This document shows positions 21,905 through 35,189 of a stretch of DNA of 64,000 nt, piece after piece. The position numbers and the translations under genes are program-made. Source of the DNA: Monodelphis domestica (lineage: Eukaryota; Chordata; Mammalia; Didelphimorphia; Didelphidae). Position 1 is the first letter of the stretch, and each line of letters starts with the position of its first letter. The stretch spans positions 78,149,369-78,213,368 of the forward strand of contig NC_077232.1 in assembly GCF_027887165.1 (NCBI RefSeq), written 5' to 3'. Below the pieces are notes generated by a model. It did not search any database, was not told where the DNA came from, and saw only the letters and a list, made by a program, of their open reading frames with translations.

Positions 21905-22160
21905 CACTTTAGAGGCAGTTATATATACAGTGCACAGAGTGCTTGGCCTGGAGTCACGAAGATTTGGGTTCAAGTCCTTCCTCAAGATACATCCTAGGTT
22001 GTGTGATATGGGCAAGTCACTTCCCTTCCCTAAGTTTCCTCATCTATAAAATGGGGATAATAACTACCAATCTCCAGGCTTACAAGGATCCAGTGAGATA
22101 ATAATTGTAAAATGCTTAGTGTACAGGTCCTGACATGTAGTAAATTGTCAGTTATTGTTA
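21905..22160 (+). repeat. MIR-type SINE, near full length
   Basis: GGGCAAGTCACTTCCCTTCC, CTCATCTATAAAATGGGGAT and GTAAAATGCTTAGTGTACAG. Confidence 0.75.
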
Positions 22161-22179
22161 CATTCTACTGGGAGACATT

Positions 22180-22480
22180 TAACTGGCACACTAGATGAGT
22201 AAAGATAAGGTAATTTATGAAGAGCATAGCCCTGGGGCTATGCTCAAGGAAGGTTTCTGAGAGGAGGTAGCACTTAAAGATGAATCTGATCCTAAATCTC
22301 TAATACTTTAAAGTTTGCAGAATATTTTTCTCATAATAACCCTGTAAGTGAAGAAGTAGGACAAGAGTATATACCCATTTTACAGAGGAGGATATTGGTA
22401 GGGATAGGAGGGAGAAATGCGTAATTTGTCTTTTCACAAGAACCTGGAGAGTTAGGGTATCTTTATGACTTTCCAGAAGA
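22180..22480. repeat. Old SINE/L2 fragments
   Basis: Pieces such as TTTTACAGAGGAGGATATTG and CTTTAAAGTTTGCAGAATAT resemble MIR-type relics; boundaries unclear. Confidence 0.4.
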
Positions 22481-22554
22481 ATGGAGTAAATTGAGGTTTT
22501 GAGAGGTTGGGCTTGTCTGTGAGGATGTGCCTTTTCCAACCAAGACCCCTTTGC

Positions 22555-22855
22555 ATGGCTGGAATAATATTCCTTCAACTTTGACTTATTGGAGTCCCTG
22601 GTTTCTGCTAAGACTCAGATCAAAAGTTACATTCTTTAGGAAGCTTCCTGGTCTCCCTGGCCCTTACCCTCCCCTTCCAAGGATCCTTTGTATCTGCCTT
22701 ATAAACCTAATGTGTATATATTGCCTCCTCTGCTAGAATATAAGATACTTGAGGAGAGGAGCTCATTCATATTTTTTTTTGTTTATATTCTCATTACCTA
22801 TCACAGTGCCTGGCACAGGGGACATATTTTATAAATGCATTATTGATTTTGACAT
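22555..22855 (+). mobile_element. L2 LINE 3' end
   Basis: TCTGCTAAGACTCAGATCAAA, AGGAAGCTTCCTGGTCTCCC and CACAGTGCCTGGCACAGGGG are diagnostic of the L2 ORF end and 3' terminus. Confidence 0.8.
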
Positions 22856-23655
22856 TGTGATACAACTTAAAAATTTTTTATGGATCAGTGTGTAATATAC
22901 AAGTGATTGTAGGCAGTAGTTTGGTTTGTGAAAAGGCCCTGGCTTCCAGCTAAGTTGATTTGTGGAGCCCTCAAGTTTCTTTTGAGGTCTTCAGTTGTAG
23001 TATGGGGATTTGTCATTTGCCAGACCATGAAAAGATTGTGAGATCATAATATGTAATTCAACCATCAGGTCATGTCTTGTTAAGCTTTTGGTGGAGGATA
23101 AATTTTTGTAGCGTAGAGTGTGCTGCATTGTATACTATCATGCCATCCTAGTACTCAGTAAATTCAATGGACTGGCCACATTGTTTGAATGCCAGATGTA
23201 TGTTTGCCTAAGACTTTTGTGGAGAACTCAAACCAGGCAAGCACTCACCTGGAGATGAGAAGTGATACAAAGACCCTTTAGACCCAAAAGACTTTTAAGG
23301 TCTCTGAAGAGCTTTGATATCATTGTGAGACATGGGAGACCCTGGCACAGGAACATTCTGAGTGGTGTGCCTGCATCAAAGAAGGGACTGTGCTTTATGA
23401 GCAAAGGAGAGTTTCAGTAGCTCAATAGAAATATACGATGTACAAATTTAGAGACAACTCCATCCCAAATGTTCATACCAGGTTATTTGTAACTGACCTC
23501 TGGTAGAACCTTCTGAGTTGATATTGATCTGATCCATATAGCTGAACACAGTATACAATGATCCTGACATAGTGATGTCATTTTGGTCCTTGAAGGCACA
23601 AAGAACACCAACCAACCTACTAAATTCCTCCAAAAGCAAATACAAAATGTTCTGT
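22856..23655. other. TACC3 intron 1 sequence, no feature
   Basis: No gene or clear repeat. Confidence 0.4.
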
Positions 23656-23659
23656 TTGA

Positions 23660-24122
23660 CATTCAAAGTCAGCCCTTCATGATATAGCCCCCTTCTACCT
23701 TTCTAGTCTTCTTAGTTATACCTTACTCTTTGACATATATTCTTCAGTCCAGTGAATTTGGCTTCCTTATTGACACACTCTTCTGAGCTCGGGGCATTTT
23801 CTTGTTCTTATTATTGGAACATTCTCCTTCCATTCTAACTACTGACCTCCCTGGCTTCTTTGAAGTCCCAACTAAAATCCCATCTTTTTAATGGAAGTCT
23901 TCCCAACTCCTCTTAATTCTAGTACCTTTCCTCTATTAATATTTCTTATTTATCCTGTATATAGCTTTCTTTGTAACTATTTTATTTGCATGTCTTTTCT
24001 GTTAAGATTATAAGCTCCTTAAGGGGCAGGGATTTTTCTTTGCCTCTTTATTGTATCTTCAGTATTTAACACAGTGCTTGGCATGTAGTAGTTGTTTAAT
24101 AAATGTTGATTGACTGATTGAT
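23660..24122 (+). mobile_element. L2 LINE 3' end, longer copy
   Basis: CAGCCCTTCATGATATAGCC, TTGAAGTCCCAACTAAAATC, GGAAGTCTTCCCAACTCC and ACAGTGCTTGGCATGTAGTA are the conserved L2 3' order, ending with TTGATTGACTGATTGATG. Confidence 0.85.
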
Positions 24123-24650
24123 GTATTAATTTTCATTTATCCCTAAATTTAATTTCCTTAATGATAACTCTTTTGCAATTTCTGTAATTTTCTGGGCCCA
24201 TCTGGCATTTGGTCCTGAATTGCCATTATAAGCCACTAGTTTCCATAATCTAACCTTCCAGTTTTTGAAACTTCTTTGATGGCAAAGTTCAAGAGATTGA
24301 TCAAAGACCTTTTATTTCTACTCTTATTGTGTTGGAGTCTCCATCTAGAGGTAAACTGCTATATTTGACAAACTGGATAGCATGTATCTGTTATAAGTCT
24401 TTACTATTATAAGGTAAAGTGATGTCTATTCCAAAAACTTTTCTATACTCTTTTTACCTACACTATTATGTGCTATGAGAATGCCAATCCTTATCCTTCT
24501 TTTTGAAAAGGAATTGTTAAATATTTTTAAAGTTGCTTTACCATGATGACTATTTTGTTAATATTATACAATTATACAATAATATTTATACAGGTTTCTG
24601 TTATGATATTTTCTAAATAGTATGGTCCATTTCAAAGTTTTCAAAGTATG
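24123..24650. other. AT-rich TACC3 intron 1 sequence
   Basis: No feature recognised. Confidence 0.4.
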
Positions 24651-24663
24651 TTATTTCCAATAT

Positions 24664-24861
24664 GTATTTTTTTTAAACCATTACCTTCCGTCTTGGAGTC
24701 GATATTGTATATTGGCTCCAAGGCAGAAGAGCGGTAAGGGCTAGGCAATGGGGGTCAAGTGACTTGCCCAGGGTCACACAGCTGGGAAGTGTCTGAGGCC
24801 AGATTTGAACCTAGGACTTCCCATCTCTAGGTCTAACTCTTAATCCACTGAGCCACCCAGC
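24664..24861 (-). repeat. Young tRNA-derived SINE with target-site duplication
   Basis: TTATTTCCAATAT at 24,651-24,663 is repeated at 24,862-24,874. The reverse SINE between them is close to the family consensus. Confidence 0.92.
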
Positions 24862-24874
24862 TTATTTCCAATAT

Positions 24875-25890
24875 TTTTTTTTAAATAAGTATATTACTTC
24901 TGATATGGTATAGGTGTTGATTGCTTTGAACATATTCCCATTGAGCTTTGATTTCTGAATGCCAGTAAGTTTCCTAAGACATTCAGACATAGCTTTTCCA
25001 TAATTACCTTATGTCATGTGTGGCTTGCTTGGAGGAGGACCAGAGAAATTATAATGATTGGTTAAATTTCATCTTCATGTTCAAACTCAGAGGCTTCAGT
25101 TTCTACCTTTTCTTGCCATATATTAGAAGTTTTACACTTACCAAGTTCAAATTACATTTTATATGATTAGTGAAAAAATGGCACAAGCTAAAGGAGGCAT
25201 TTAATGTGTTTTTTTTTAGGGGAATTATGTAGTTTGGTATCATCTATGTTAAGTCAAATGATTGTGAAGATGTTTTGGTTTGATACTCCTTTAATTTGGA
25301 GAAATAATAATGGATTTAAAGCTAATCCTCTAGAGTGGACTCAAACTGAACAATTCCACACTTATATCAATGAACATCATAGAGTTGGTGGTGTGTTCTA
25401 AGTAGAAAACCTCTTTCCACATGGATGTCAGATAGGCTAGCATCTCCTTTCACTTAGATCTGTTTTACGTACTGTGTTTCTAGTACATATGTGGAACTGA
25501 ATCACAGTTCCATGATAAAGGTAGTCAACGTAAATGCAACTGGTTTAATGATGACTATCTTGGTATAAATTTCTGTAAATGCTCCTAGAGCTTTTTGGCC
25601 TGTTCTCTTTGTTCCTTGGTCAATGTGTTGTGTGTTTTTTTTTGGGGGGGGGGTAAGCATTTAAACATTATATATAGATCAGTAATTCAGACCACGATGC
25701 TTGGAGTACTGTAATTAAACATAGAATTGGCTTCTATTTGAGAGAATGACTCATCTTTTGGTAGTAGATAAGGAATCCCTTATAGAAAAAGCAGGACCAG
25801 GTGTAGGTCTAAAAGAAATGTTTTCCTCTGCAATTGTGAAGCAACTAAGCCTGTTTTATAAAGTTCATAATTTATTTCTCTTGATATAAG
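24875..25890. other. TACC3 intron 1 sequence, no feature
   Basis: Includes a T/G-run at about 25,633-25,651. The small open frame at 25,204-25,401 has no recognised domain. Confidence 0.4.
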
Positions 25891-25895
25891 AAGTA

Positions 25896-26018
25896 AGCAG
25901 CCCAATGGGAGCTCTTTCTCCCTCCCCTGTGTGGGGTCAGAGGAGGACAGGCATGGCATTTGTTCTGGGGGTGAGTTGGGAACAGGGCTTGGCACTCTTA
26001 AAAGGTTCACCATCACTG
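25896..26018 (-). mobile_element. hAT-type element, terminal fragment
   Basis: It ends AAAAGGTTCACCATCACTG, the exact reverse of the left terminus of the element at 19,462. The other end is missing, leaving about 120 bp starting at CAGCCCAATGGGAGCTCT. Confidence 0.75.
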
Positions 26019-26490
26019 TCTTAGACTATTCTTATTCTTAACTGACCATCTATGTCATGTCCTTTAACTAGGTGTAGACTCCCTTTTTTATCTTTTTTAT
26101 TTGATGACCTCGTCTACTTTATGGATATTTTGAACTGCATGTTTCTTTTCTTTTTTTTAATTTTTATTTGGTCATTTCCAAACATTATTCATTGGAAACC
26201 AAGATAATTTTCTTTTTTCCCTCCCCCCCCCACCTCTCCCATAGCCCATGCGGGATTCCACTGGGTATCACATGTGTTCTTGATTCAAACCCATTTCCAT
26301 GTTGTTGGTATTTGCATTAGAGTGTTCATTTAGAGTCTCTCCTCAGTCATATCCCCTCCACCCCTGTAGTCAAGCAGTTGCTTTTCATCGTGTTTTTACT
26401 CCCATAGTTTATCCTCTGCTTGTGGATAGTGTTTTTTAGATCCCTGCAGATTGTTCAGGGACATTGCATTGCCAATAATGGAGAAGTCCA

Positions 26491-29400
26491 TCACCTTTGA
26501 TTGTACCACAATGTATCAGTCTCTGTGTACAATATTCTCCTGGTTCTGCTCCTTTCACTCTGCATCACTTCCTGGAGGTTGTTCCAGTCTCCATGGAATT
26601 CCTCCACTTTATTATTCCTTTTAGCACAATAGTATTCCATCACCAACATATACCACAATTTGTTCAGCCATTCCCCAATTGATGGGCATCCCCTTGTTTT
26701 CCAATTTTTGGCCACCACAAAGAGTGCAGCTATGAATATTCTTGTACAAGTCTTTTTCCTTATTATCTCTTTGGGGTACAAGCCCAGCAGTGCTATGGCT
26801 GGATCAAAGGGTAGGCAGTATTTTATCGCCCTTTGGGCATAGTTCCAAATTGCCCTCCAGAATGGTTGGATCAATTCACAACTCCACCAGCAATGAATTA
26901 GTGTCCCTACTTTGCCACATCCCCTCCAGCATTCATTACTTTCCATTGCTGTTATGTTAGCCAATCTGCTAAGTGTGAGTTGATACCTCAGAGTTGTTTT
27001 GATTTGCATCTCTCTGATTATAAGAGATGTAGAACACTTTTTCATGTGCTTATTAATAGTTTTGATTTCTTTGGCTGAGAACTGCCTGTTCATGTCCCTT
27101 GCCCATTTATCAATTGGAGAATGGCTTGATTTTTTGTACAATTGATTTAGCTCTTTGTAAATTTGAGTAATTAAACCTTTGTCAGAGGTTTTTATGAAGA
27201 TTGTTTCCCAATTTGTTGCTACCCTTCTGATTTTAGTTACATTGGTTTTGTTTGTACAAAACCTTTTTAATTTGATGTAATCAAAATTATTTATTTTACA
27301 TTTTGTGACTCTTTCTAAGTCTTGCTTGGTTTTAAAATCTTTCCCTTCCCAAAGGTCTAACAGGTATACTATTCTGTGTTCACCTAATTTACTTATAGTT
27401 TCCTTCTTTATGTTCAAGTCATTCACCCATTCTGAATTTATCTTGGGGTAGGGTGTGAGGTGTTGATCCAAACCTAATCTCTCCCACACTGTCTTCCAAT
27501 TTTCCCAGCAGTTTTTATCAAATAATGGATTTTTGTCCCAAAAGCTGGGGTCTTTTGGTTTGTCATAAACTGTCTTGCTGAGATAATTTACGCCAAGTCT
27601 ATTCCACTGATCCTCCTTTCTGTTTCTTAGCCAGTACCAAATTGTTTTGATAACCACTGCTTTATAGTATAGTTTGAGATCTGGGACTGCAAGTCCTCCT
27701 TCCTTTGCATTTTTTTTCATGATTTCCCTGGATATCCTTGATCTTTTGTTCTTCCAAATGAACTTAGTTATGTTTTTTTCTAATTCAGTAAAGAAGTTTT
27801 TTGGTAGTTCAATGGGTATGGCACTAAATAAGTAAATTAATTTGGGTAGGATTGTCATTTTTATTATGTTAGCTCGTCCCACCCATGAGCAATCAATGTT
27901 TTTCCAATTGTTTAGATCTAGTTTTAGCTGTGTGGAAAGTGTTTTGTAGTTGTGTTCATATAGTTCCTGTGTTTGTCTCGGCAGATAGATTTCTAAGTAT
28001 TTTATATTGTCTAGGGTGATTTTGAATGGTATTTCTCTTTCTAATTCTTGCTGCTGAAATGGGTTAGAGATATATAGAAATGCTGATGACTTATGTGGGT
28101 TTATTTTGTATCCTGCAACTTTGCTAAAGTTGTTGATTATTTTGAGTAACTTTTTGGTTGATTCTCTAGGATTCCTTAAGTAAACCATCATATCATCTGC
28201 AAAGAGTGATAGCTTGGTCTCCTCATTGCCAATTTTAATACCTTCAATTTCTTTTTCTTCTCTAATTGCTACTGCTAGTGTTTCTAGTACAATGTTAAAT
28301 AATAGAGGTGATAATGGGCATCCTTGTTTTACTCCTGATCTTATTGGAAAGGCTTCTAGTTTATCCCCATTGCAGATGCTGTTTGCTGATGGTTTTAGAT
28401 ATATACTGTTTATTATTTTTAGGAAAGGCCCTTCTATTCCTATACTTTCTAGTGTTTTCAATAGGAATGGGTGTTGTATTTTATCAAAGGTTTTTTCTGC
28501 ATCTATTGAGATAATCAAGTGATCTTTGTCAGTTTGCTTGTTAATATGGTCAATTATGTGGATGGTTTTCCTAATATTGAACCATCCTTGCATTCCTGGT
28601 ATGAATCCTGCCTGGTCATAGTGGATGACCCTTGTGATGACTTGCTGGAGTCTTTTTGCTAGTATCCTATTTAGGATTTTTGCATCTATATTCATTAGGG
28701 AGATTGGTCTATAGTTTTCTTTCTCTGTTTTTGACCTACCTGGCTATGGGATCAGTACCATGTTTGTGTCGTAGAATGAATTTGGTAGAACTCCTTCTTG
28801 GCCTATTCTGTCAAATAGTTTGTTTAATATTGGGATTAGTTGTTCTTTGAATGTTTGATAGAATTCATTTGTGAATCCATCTGGACCTGGGGATTTTTTC
28901 TTAGGGAGTTCTTTGATGGCTTGTTCAATTTCTTTTTCTGAAATGGGGTTGTTAAGGTAATTTATTTCTTCCTCTTTTAGTCTAGGCAATTTATATTTTT
29001 GTAAGTATTCATCCATATCACCTAGATTGCCATATTTGTTGCCATATAATTGGGCATAGTAGTTTTTAATGATTGCCTTAATTTCCTCTTCATTAGAGGT
29101 GAGGTCTCCTTTTTCATCTTGGATACTGTCAATTTGGTTTATTTCTTTCCTTTTTTTTTTAATTAGACTGACTAGTACTTTGTCTATTTTATTTGTTTTT
29201 TCAAAGTACCAGCTTCTAGTCTTATTTTTTAAATCAATAGTTCTTTGACTTTCAATTTTATTAATTTCTCCTTTGAATTTTAGGATCTCTAATATAGTCT
29301 TCATCTGAGGATTTTTAATTTGTTCACTTTCTAATTTTTTAATTTGCATGCCCAATTCATTGACCTCTGTCCTTCTTAATTTGTTAATATATGAACTCAA

Positions 29401-30337
29401 GGATATAAATTTCCCCCTGAGTACTGCTTTGGCTACATCCCATAGGTTTTGAAAGGATGTCTCATCATTGTCATTTTCTTCAATGAAGTTATTAATTGTT
29501 TCTATGATTTGTTCTTTAACTAACTGGTTTTGGAGAATCTTATTGTTTAGTTTCCAATTAATTTTCGATTTACCTCTCCATGTTCCCTTACTAATTATTA
29601 TTTTCATTGCATTGGGATCTGAGAAAGTTGCATTTATTATTTCTGCTCTTTTGCACTTGTTTGCAATGTTTTTATGCCCTAATACATGGTCAATTTTTGT
29701 AAATGTACCATGTGCTGCAGAAAAGAAGGTATATTCCTTTTTGTCCCTATTTATTTTTCTCCACATGTCTACTAACTAATTTTTCTAAGATTTCATTCAC
29801 TTCTCTTACCTCTTTCTTATTTATTTTTTGGTTTGATTTATCTAGTTTGGATAGAGGAAGGTTCAGGTCTCCCACTAGTATAGTTTTTCTATCTATTTCA
29901 TCCTTGAGTTCCTCTAGTTTCTCCTTTAGAAATTTGGATGCTATGCCATTTGGTGCATACATGTTGAGTACAGATATTTCCTCACTGTCTATACTGCCTT
30001 TTATCAGGATGTAATTACCTTCCCTATCTCTTTTAACTAGATTTATTTTTACTTTGGCTTTGTCGGATTTCATGATTGCGACTCCTGCCTTCTTTTTGTC
30101 AGTTGATGCCCAATAGATTTGGCTCCACCCTCTTACTTTCACCCTATGTGTATCTACCTTTCTCATATGTGTTTCTTGTAGACAGCATATGGTAGGGTTT
30201 TGGACTCTAATCCACTCTGCTATTCGCTTGCATTTTATGGGTGAGTTCATTCCATTCACATTCAGAGTTATGATTACTAGCTGTGTATTTCCCAGCATTT
30301 TGATTTCTGCTCCTTTTCCTGCCTTTTCTTCTTTCAC
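26491..30337 (-). pseudogene. L1 ORF2 (endonuclease and reverse transcriptase), broken
   Basis: From the N-terminus: an AP-like endonuclease with LNVNGMNSP, QETHM and GDLNLP motifs; a KIDHVLGH segment; reverse transcriptase blocks [35 protein letters not shown] and the catalytic LFADD; and a C-terminal cysteine motif ([18 protein letters not shown]). It runs about 1,280 codons, the usual L1 ORF2 length. A frameshift near 29,770 separates the first 190 residues. A TAG at about 28,742, where a Lys codon is expected in LIPKPG, splits the remaining frame. The last 734 residues are open. No role in TACC3 is implied. Confidence 0.93.
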
Positions 30338-31013
30338 TATTTCCTTCTATACCAAAGTTTGCTTTTGAACAGTCCCCCTTGTTCCCATCCTTATTTTACT
30401 TCCCTTTCTACCCCCTCCCTATTTATCCCTCCCTTATTTTCCCTGTAGTCTTTCTAAAATTACCCCCCCCCCATTCCCTCCCTCTCTTGTACTGCTTCCC
30501 TCCCCACCAGACCGTTTGTTACCCTTCTACTCCCCTATAGGGTGCAAATCTATTCTCTGCCCCCAATGGATTGGATTGCTTTTCCCTCTTTGAGTCACTT
30601 TCAAAGCACGTAAAAGTTGAGTATTTCATGTTTCTGACCTCTTTACCCTTCCAGTGTATTGATGTTCTCCCCTCTCCCACCAGGAGCTTCTTTATGACAT
30701 ATAAATTTACCCCCATTTGTTTCTTTTCCCATTTCTTTTAATATTAACCTATTTTAAGCTTTATATATATATGCATGCACATACTCATGCGTATGTATTT
30801 TTGCATGCATATATCTATATACCTATTTATGTCTTGTCCTTTCCTCCTATACAGTTTGTTGCTGTTCTCTCTAAGTATACTTCTTTTTGCTGCCCAGCTA
30901 ATAACAACAGTTTTTAAGAGTTACCAATGACCTCTTTTCTTATAGGGAGACATATCATTTTAACTTATTGAGTCTCTTAAATTTTTTTTTGTTTTTCTTT
31001 TTTCCCCTCTTTT

Positions 31014-32120
31014 TTAATTAGCTTTTGATGATTCTCTTGAGTTCTGTGCTTGGACATCACATTTTCTGTTCAGGTCTGGTCTTTTCTTTACGAATTCTTG
31101 AAATTCTTCTATTTTGTTGAATGACGACCATACTTTCCCCTGTAAGAATATAGTCAGTTTTGCTGGGTAGTTGATTCTTGGTTGTAGACCTAGTTCCCTT
31201 GCTTTCTGGAATATCGTATTCCATGCCTTTCTTTTTTTCAGTGTGGATGCAGCCAGATCCTGAGTTCTCCTCACTGTGGTTCCTTGGTATCTGAATGACT
31301 TCTTCTTGGCAGCTTGTAATATCTTTTCTTTGGTCTGATAGTTCTTGAATTTGGCTATAACATTCCTGGGTGTTGTCAGTTGGGGATTAAGTACAGGAGG
31401 TGATCTGTAGATTCTATCAATCTCTACTTTTCCGTCTTGTTCAAGGATTTCGGGGCAGTTTTCTTTAATAATTTCCTGTAATATAATGTCCAGGCTTTTT
31501 CTTTTGTCGTGGTCTTCTGGTAGCCAATAATTCTTAAATTGTCTCTCCTTGAACGATTTTCTAAATCCTCTGTTTTGTGAATGAGATGCTTCATATTTTC
31601 CTCAATTTTTTCATTCTTTTGGTTTTGTTTTATAGTGTCCTGCTGCCTTGTGAGGTCACTTGATTCTAGTTGTTGTATTCTGGTTCTTAAAGACTGGATT
31701 TCATCCTTAGTTTTTTGGTCGTCCTTTTCCTTTAGGTCGGGTTTTCTTTGGAGGTCATCTTTCATCTGCTTTGCCTCATCTTTCATCTCCTTTGCCTCAT
31801 TTTCCAGCTGGTTGATTTTGGCTTTCAAGACACTATTTTCTGTTTCCAGATGACTTAGTTTTTAAGTTCTTTTCCCAATTGTCTTCAGCCTCTCTTAATT
31901 GTGTTTTGAATTTCATTTTGAGTTCTTCCAAAGCCTGTATCCAATTCGCTGGGATTTCTGATTTTTCCTTTGCTGGGTCTTCCCCCTCTGTTTCATTCGC
32001 TCTTTGCTCATTACCTGTGCAGAAGCTGTCTATTGTAATTTCTTTCTTCTTTTTCTCTTGTTTGCTTGAGTTTATCCCTTGTTTGCTCCCCGTATTTGGC
32101 TGTGCTCTTGCTCCTCTCAT
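31014..32120 (-). pseudogene. L1 ORF1 (RNA-binding coiled-coil protein), broken
   Basis: It starts MRGARAQPNTGSKQGINSSK. A Lys/Glu-rich coiled coil (31,560-31,830) follows, then the RRM-like SRRDNLRIIGYQ motif and the C-terminal domain ending KARELGLQPRINYPAKLTIF and a polar tail. Three frames are used, so there are two frameshifts, one near 31,830 and one between 31,274 and 31,424. The length fits an L1 ORF1p of about 365 residues. Confidence 0.88.
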
Positions 32121-32857
32121 TTTGTGTTGGTTTTGGGGCTGTCAGTCTTCCCTCTTGGAGCTTTGTCAGATCTCTTGGTACAGTCTCTAGGGGAAGAATG
32201 TTAGCTTCCCTGTCCTCTGGAGGTTTTTTATTGGATTGAGTTCAATTGGGTTGGGCTGTATGTGGTATGAAGCACTGAGGCTCTGAAGACTCCTGGAAGG
32301 CTGGACTGCCCAGGCTCTCTCCAGTTCTCTCCAGCTGCTTCTCTGGTGTCAACAAGTGCCTTTGCCCTCCTCCCTAAACTCTGAGGAGTTCTGATGGGAT
32401 TAGTTCAACTGGATTGGGCTGGATGTGCCCGCGGCAAGGGTGAGACTGAAGCCTGATGGAGGGACCCAGCCATGGCCCATCTCTCCCTGGCTTCCTCCCC
32501 GCTGTCCAAGCTGGATGCTCTGAGCCCGGGGCCCCACTGCTCACAAGGTAGACCCTGCAAACCAGCACCTTTGCCCGCTCAGAGGTTCCCGCTGCTGCTG
32601 GGGGCTCAGCCCTCTGGGTTGTGGGGAAGGGGTCCTGGGACCTTTGCTCTGCCTTCCCCTTAGCCCTGAGTATTCTCGGATTCCGGCTTTTGGGGGCGTA
32701 CCTTTTGATTTGAGTCCAGAAGGAGGGTTCCCCGCTCCTGTCCTGTTGTTCAGCTTGAATTTCGGTGCCCTAGAGCATTCAGTCTGTATCGGTAAGGAAG
32801 GGTCTTCCACCAGGTCTGAACTTTTGCTGCTTGCTAAGCTGCCATCTTGACTCCACT
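32121..32857 (-). promoter_or_regulatory. L1 5' UTR (internal promoter region)
   Basis: GC-rich leader of the L1, about 740 bp. Its outer end, sense AGTGGAGTCAAGATGGCAGC, is shared in diverged form with the 5' ends at about 44,815 and 63,580 (AATCAAAATGGTC and AGTCAAGATGGTAG). L1 5' UTRs carry an internal Pol II promoter; no mapped start is visible here. Confidence 0.7.
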
Positions 32858-32872
32858 GAGCTGCATATTTCT

Positions 32873-33149
32873 GAGACATCTCAAACTGAAAATATCCAAA
32901 ACACTTCAAACTTCACCTGTTTCTTTCTAGAGTATTTTCTTCCTTCTAGTTGTTTGTAACTTACATGTGTCATTCTCCCTTATACCCTTATTAGGAATAT
33001 TGTTTAAGTAATTGATTCTCCAGACTTAGGTGCAATGCAAGACTATATGAAAGCACGTGCACATTCCAAATATTTATAAGTAGCTGGTGGGAACCCCCAA
33101 AAGATGGAAATCCAGAAGGGACAACATAGTGCATGAATATAAAAGGGAA
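32873..33149. other. Unclassified segment between L1 and ERV fossil
   Basis: AT-rich, possibly the decayed upstream part of the ERV interior; no gag signature recognised. Confidence 0.3.
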
Positions 33150-33778
33150 GCAGATAGAGCTAATGGAACAGAAAATTTAGTAATGGGAAAAATGATTTAA
33201 AAGAAGTAAATGAATATATAGTGAATGAAGGACAGGAACAAGAGCTTAGTTTTTCTGATCTTACATTATTAGCACCAATTATTTCAGTGTATTCTCTTGA
33301 GAACAGTACTGAACCCCAGGTTACCCTGAAGGTGGGAGGCCATTTATACAATTGCCTACTTGACACTGACGCTACGAAATCTGTGTTGCACCCCCGCCCC
33401 CCCCCCCAAAAAAGAATGTGAACAATGGAAGTTGTAGGTGTGATGGGGAAACTCTTTAAGTAGTAAAGAAATTGCAACCAAGAATGGTATCCCTGGGACC
33501 TCTTAGTGTGGAATATTCCTTTTTGCTTATGCTGAACTCCCCATTGAATTTAGTGGGTGGGGACCTTTTGTGTAAGCTCAGGGCAACTAGTATGTACCCG
33601 TACTGCAGACATTTCACTACAACTCCCTGAGGAATCCCTAAATATTTTGCCAGTGTTGTTTCTATATGCAATAGATTCAGAAAGGGAAGAAAATCACATT
33701 TATCAAATACCAGAAGATATCTCTGAAGGCTTATGGACTACCAGTTCCACAGATGTAAGGTTATGGAAATCAGCAGAC

Positions 33779-34352
33779 TGTAAGGGGTAAAAATTAGGGT
33801 TGTTGACTGAATATATTATACTAGTGGTTGCCAGGGATTAAAATTCTATCCCAATAAAATACTCAAGTCAGTTTGGAATTTTTATGGTGGTTTAATTACA
33901 ATAGAGTGAAGAAATTAAGAAGAAGAGAGAGAGAGAAAAGGGAATTGGATTGGGCTGCTCTGGCAGTTCAGATAGGAATTCAGAGGCCTAGGCCAAGGGG
34001 CCTTCTAAATCTAGCTTGCCTTCCAGTCATGAGGCCTCCAACATGAGGGACCTCCTAGGAGGATAGTGCTTTAGGAGGTAAAGGAAAAGAAGAATCAGCC
34101 TAAATCATTGTGATGCGAAATATATAGACTCTTCTTTACATCACTTCTTGCGTCTGACATGTACCAATGGTAGCTTAAGCTTAATTTAGGACAGCCCAGG
34201 GGGGTCTGTTAGTTGTTCCTGATTTGTCATGTGCTAGCACATGTCGGTCATAGGTCATCCTTTTCAATACTTAATCCTTAAATAGGGGTGTATACATTCC
34301 TGGTTGCTAGAATTCTAAGACTAAGCAGGGTGGAGAAAATCTAAAATTCACA
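33779..34352 (-). mobile_element. LTR family A, reverse copy inside the ERV pol
   Basis: 574 bp. In minus sense it begins TGTGAATTTTAG and ends CCCCTTACA, matching the LTRs at 38,083, 42,637, 44,976 and 57,868. Pol homology resumes directly on its right side, so it sits between the protease and reverse transcriptase parts. No clear 4-bp duplication is visible. Likely a solo LTR inserted later. Confidence 0.75.
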
Positions 34353-35189
34353 AATCCCAGTTAAAATAACAACTAAAGGAGGTCCAGCACCACCTATCCC
34401 ACAATACCCACTAAGTAATAAGCAAAGAAGCAATTAAAGGGATAACCCCTACAATAGTGTTCTTACTTCAGCAAGAAATAATGCCTTGTATTTTTGAGTA
34501 TAAAATACCCATTTTACCTGTTAAGCCCAAGTTAGATGCAAATGGCAAAGTGGGTCTACAGATTTGTGTAAGATGTGAGGACAGTCTATGACCATGTTAT
34601 TAAAAAAACCACCCTACAGTACCAAGTCCTGCAACAGTAATTTCTGCAATCCCAGATCATGAAAAATGTTTCACAGTGGTTCACTTATGCTCTGCTTTCT
34701 TCTCTATCCTAATACACAAGGACTCCTAGCATATATTTGCATTAATGTGGAAAGGAATCCAGATGATCTGGTGCCAATTGCCCTGGGGATTCTGTGAAAG
34801 TCCCTCCCTCTTTTCCCAAATTTTGACTAAAGACCTTGCAAATATATATTTCAAAAACAGTAGGCTGATACACTTTGTACATGATCTACATCTTACGTCA
34901 CTGTCAGCCAGAGTGTGTCAGCATGATAGTAAATATCTTTTGGTAGAGTTATATACAAGAGGGGACACAAAATATCGAAATCTAAAGTGCAATGATGCTT
35001 GCCTTGTGTAGACTATCTTGGGTTTGTGTTGTTTGAGGGGTCCAGAAACTTTTCCCAAAAGAGGATAGCAGATATTCAGAAACTCAGTGCCTCTAAGACC
35101 AAGAAATGGCTAAAGGTGAACTTAGGTACCATGGGATTTTGCAGGCAGTGGATCCCTGGGATGGAGAAATTACTAAACCACTGATAATA

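Larger units (their letters stand above)
26147..32857 (-). mobile_element. Nearly full-length L1 LINE (6.7 kb)
   Basis: The element reads from its 5' end at 32,857 (sense AGTGGAGTCAAGATGGCAGC) through a GC-richer 5' UTR, ORF1, ORF2 and a short 3' UTR to poly-A at 26,147-26,158. GAACTGCATGTTTCT (26,132-26,146) and GAGCTGCATATTTCT (32,858-32,872) match at 13 of 15 positions and form the target-site duplication, so the copy is complete at both ends. It is antisense to TACC3 in intron 1. ORF1 has two frameshifts and ORF2 one frameshift and one stop, so this copy is dead but relatively young. Confidence 0.96.
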
